A DNA stretch of 5,028 nucleotides from Cyanobacteria bacterium HKST-UBA02. Lineage in GTDB: Bacteria > Cyanobacteriota > Vampirovibrionia > Obscuribacterales > Obscuribacteraceae. Both the position numbers and the translations under genes were made by a program. Where the stretch lies: positions 1-5,028 of the forward strand of contig JAGQHH010000256.1 in the NCBI GenBank assembly GCA_020431945.1, given 5' to 3'. Positions 4,652 to 5,028 of this stretch are shown in pieces (the stretch's first letter is position 1; every line of letters starts with the position of its first letter). The notes under the pieces are model-generated. The model was not told the DNA's origin. It was given only the letters and a program-made list of their open reading frames with translations, and ran no database searches.

Positions 4652-5028
4652 GAGATTGCCGCGCGTACTTTGGCGCCGAAGTGATCGGTGAGACGTTTGA
4701 GAGTGGGCGAGATGTCGTTTTTCTCTATGACAGCATCGATGAGATACATTGACTGGCTGTTGCCTGCTTCTTTCAGAGCTTTCTGGAACTCTTCCCGGGT
4801 GCGGGCGCGCATGCCCTTGCCGCCGACTGCTCTGGCGATCTCGGCAAAGTCCCAGGTGGGCAGGTCGTAATAGTCCCTCTCTTTATCGATGAACTTGAGC
4901 ATCGCATAACTGGCATTGTTGAAGACGACAATGATCGGGTTGATGCCCAGCTTGGCAGCGGTGCTCATCTCCATGCCGGTCATCTGGAAGCCGCCGTCTC
5001 CTACAAGGATGATCGGGCGGAGTTCCGG
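4648..5028 (-). CDS. ipdC: Aromatic 2-keto acid decarboxylase (phenylpyruvate/indolepyruvate type), C-terminal fragment cut by window edge
   Basis: The last 126 residues of a thiamine-diphosphate-dependent decarboxylase are visible; the remaining N-terminal part (family length about 540-560) lies beyond the window. The ThDP/Mg2+ motif is complete: GDG (residues 10-12 of the fragment), 24 residues, then NN (37-38). GDGGFQMTGMEMST is typical of pyruvate/indolepyruvate decarboxylases. After NN the sequence reads ASYAML, placing Leu44 where Zymomonas pyruvate decarboxylase and Enterobacter IpdC have the active-site Glu. From memory this matches Azospirillum brasilense phenylpyruvate decarboxylase (FNNASWEML), as do the following D-L-x-x-W-x-F and GGxGxRxRT stretches. 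Such enzymes convert phenylpyruvate or indolepyruvate to the aldehydes, leading to phenylacetate or indole-3-acetate. Substrate preference cannot be set from this fragment, and a general 2-keto acid decarboxylase remains possible. Its stop overlaps the start of the small exported protein gene. Confidence 0.85.
   Translation of the reverse strand, partial: PELRPIILVGDGGFQMTGMEMSTAAKLGINPIIVVFNNASYAMLKFIDKERDYYDLPTWDFAEIARAVGGKGMRARTREEFQKALKEAGNSQSMYLIDAVIEKNDISPTLKRLTDHFGAKVRAAIS

Overview
This is a bacterial window in which every supported gene lies on the minus strand. In transcription order (high to low coordinates) it holds: the C-terminal end of an aromatic 2-keto acid decarboxylase (4648-5028, cut by the window edge); a small secreted or membrane-associated protein overlapping its stop codon (4238-4651); a 655-residue protein of unknown function (2146-4113); a previously unlisted tryptophan leader peptide with a transcription attenuator (about 1904-2073); and trpE (531-1823) followed by an overlapping trpG (1-543, cut by the window edge).

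The main result is in the roughly 320 bases between 1824 and 2145, which look empty on a gene map. On the minus strand they encode a 32-residue peptide (1975-2073) with five Trp codons, arranged as W-W-T-W and a terminal W-C-W before the stop. It is followed about 35 nt later by a perfect 8-bp GC-rich hairpin and the U-tract UUUUUGUUUU, and then by trpE. This is the layout of a ribosome-mediated trp attenuator: a ribosome stalling at Trp codons when charged tRNA-Trp is scarce would change leader folding and allow transcription into trpEG. A candidate promoter with an extended -10 ends only 8 nt before the leader ATG, so the leader peptide is probably translated from a leaderless or nearly leaderless transcript. 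TrpE keeps its catalytic residues but has a shortened N-terminal domain, and I do not see the motifs that bind feedback-inhibiting tryptophan. Attenuation may therefore be the main control here.

The decarboxylase fragment resembles the Azospirillum-type phenylpyruvate/indolepyruvate decarboxylases, in which Leu replaces the active-site Glu usual in pyruvate decarboxylases. It is not shown to be co-transcribed with trpEG, but both concern aromatic amino acid metabolism. The 655-residue protein combines a Gly/Ala-rich hydrophobic N-terminal half, a charged Arg/Glu/Gly linker and a C-terminal region resembling a degenerate protein-kinase fold.

Organism: base composition by eye is in the mid-50s percent GC. 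The style of the 655-residue protein reminds me of large hypothetical proteins of Candidatus Obscuribacter and relatives (Melainabacteria/Vampirovibrionia). This is a recollection, not a search result, and is a weak assignment. If correct, a leader-peptide trp attenuator in that lineage would be notable, because the well-studied examples are from Proteobacteria and Actinobacteria. I see no tRNA, rRNA, CRISPR array or insertion sequence.
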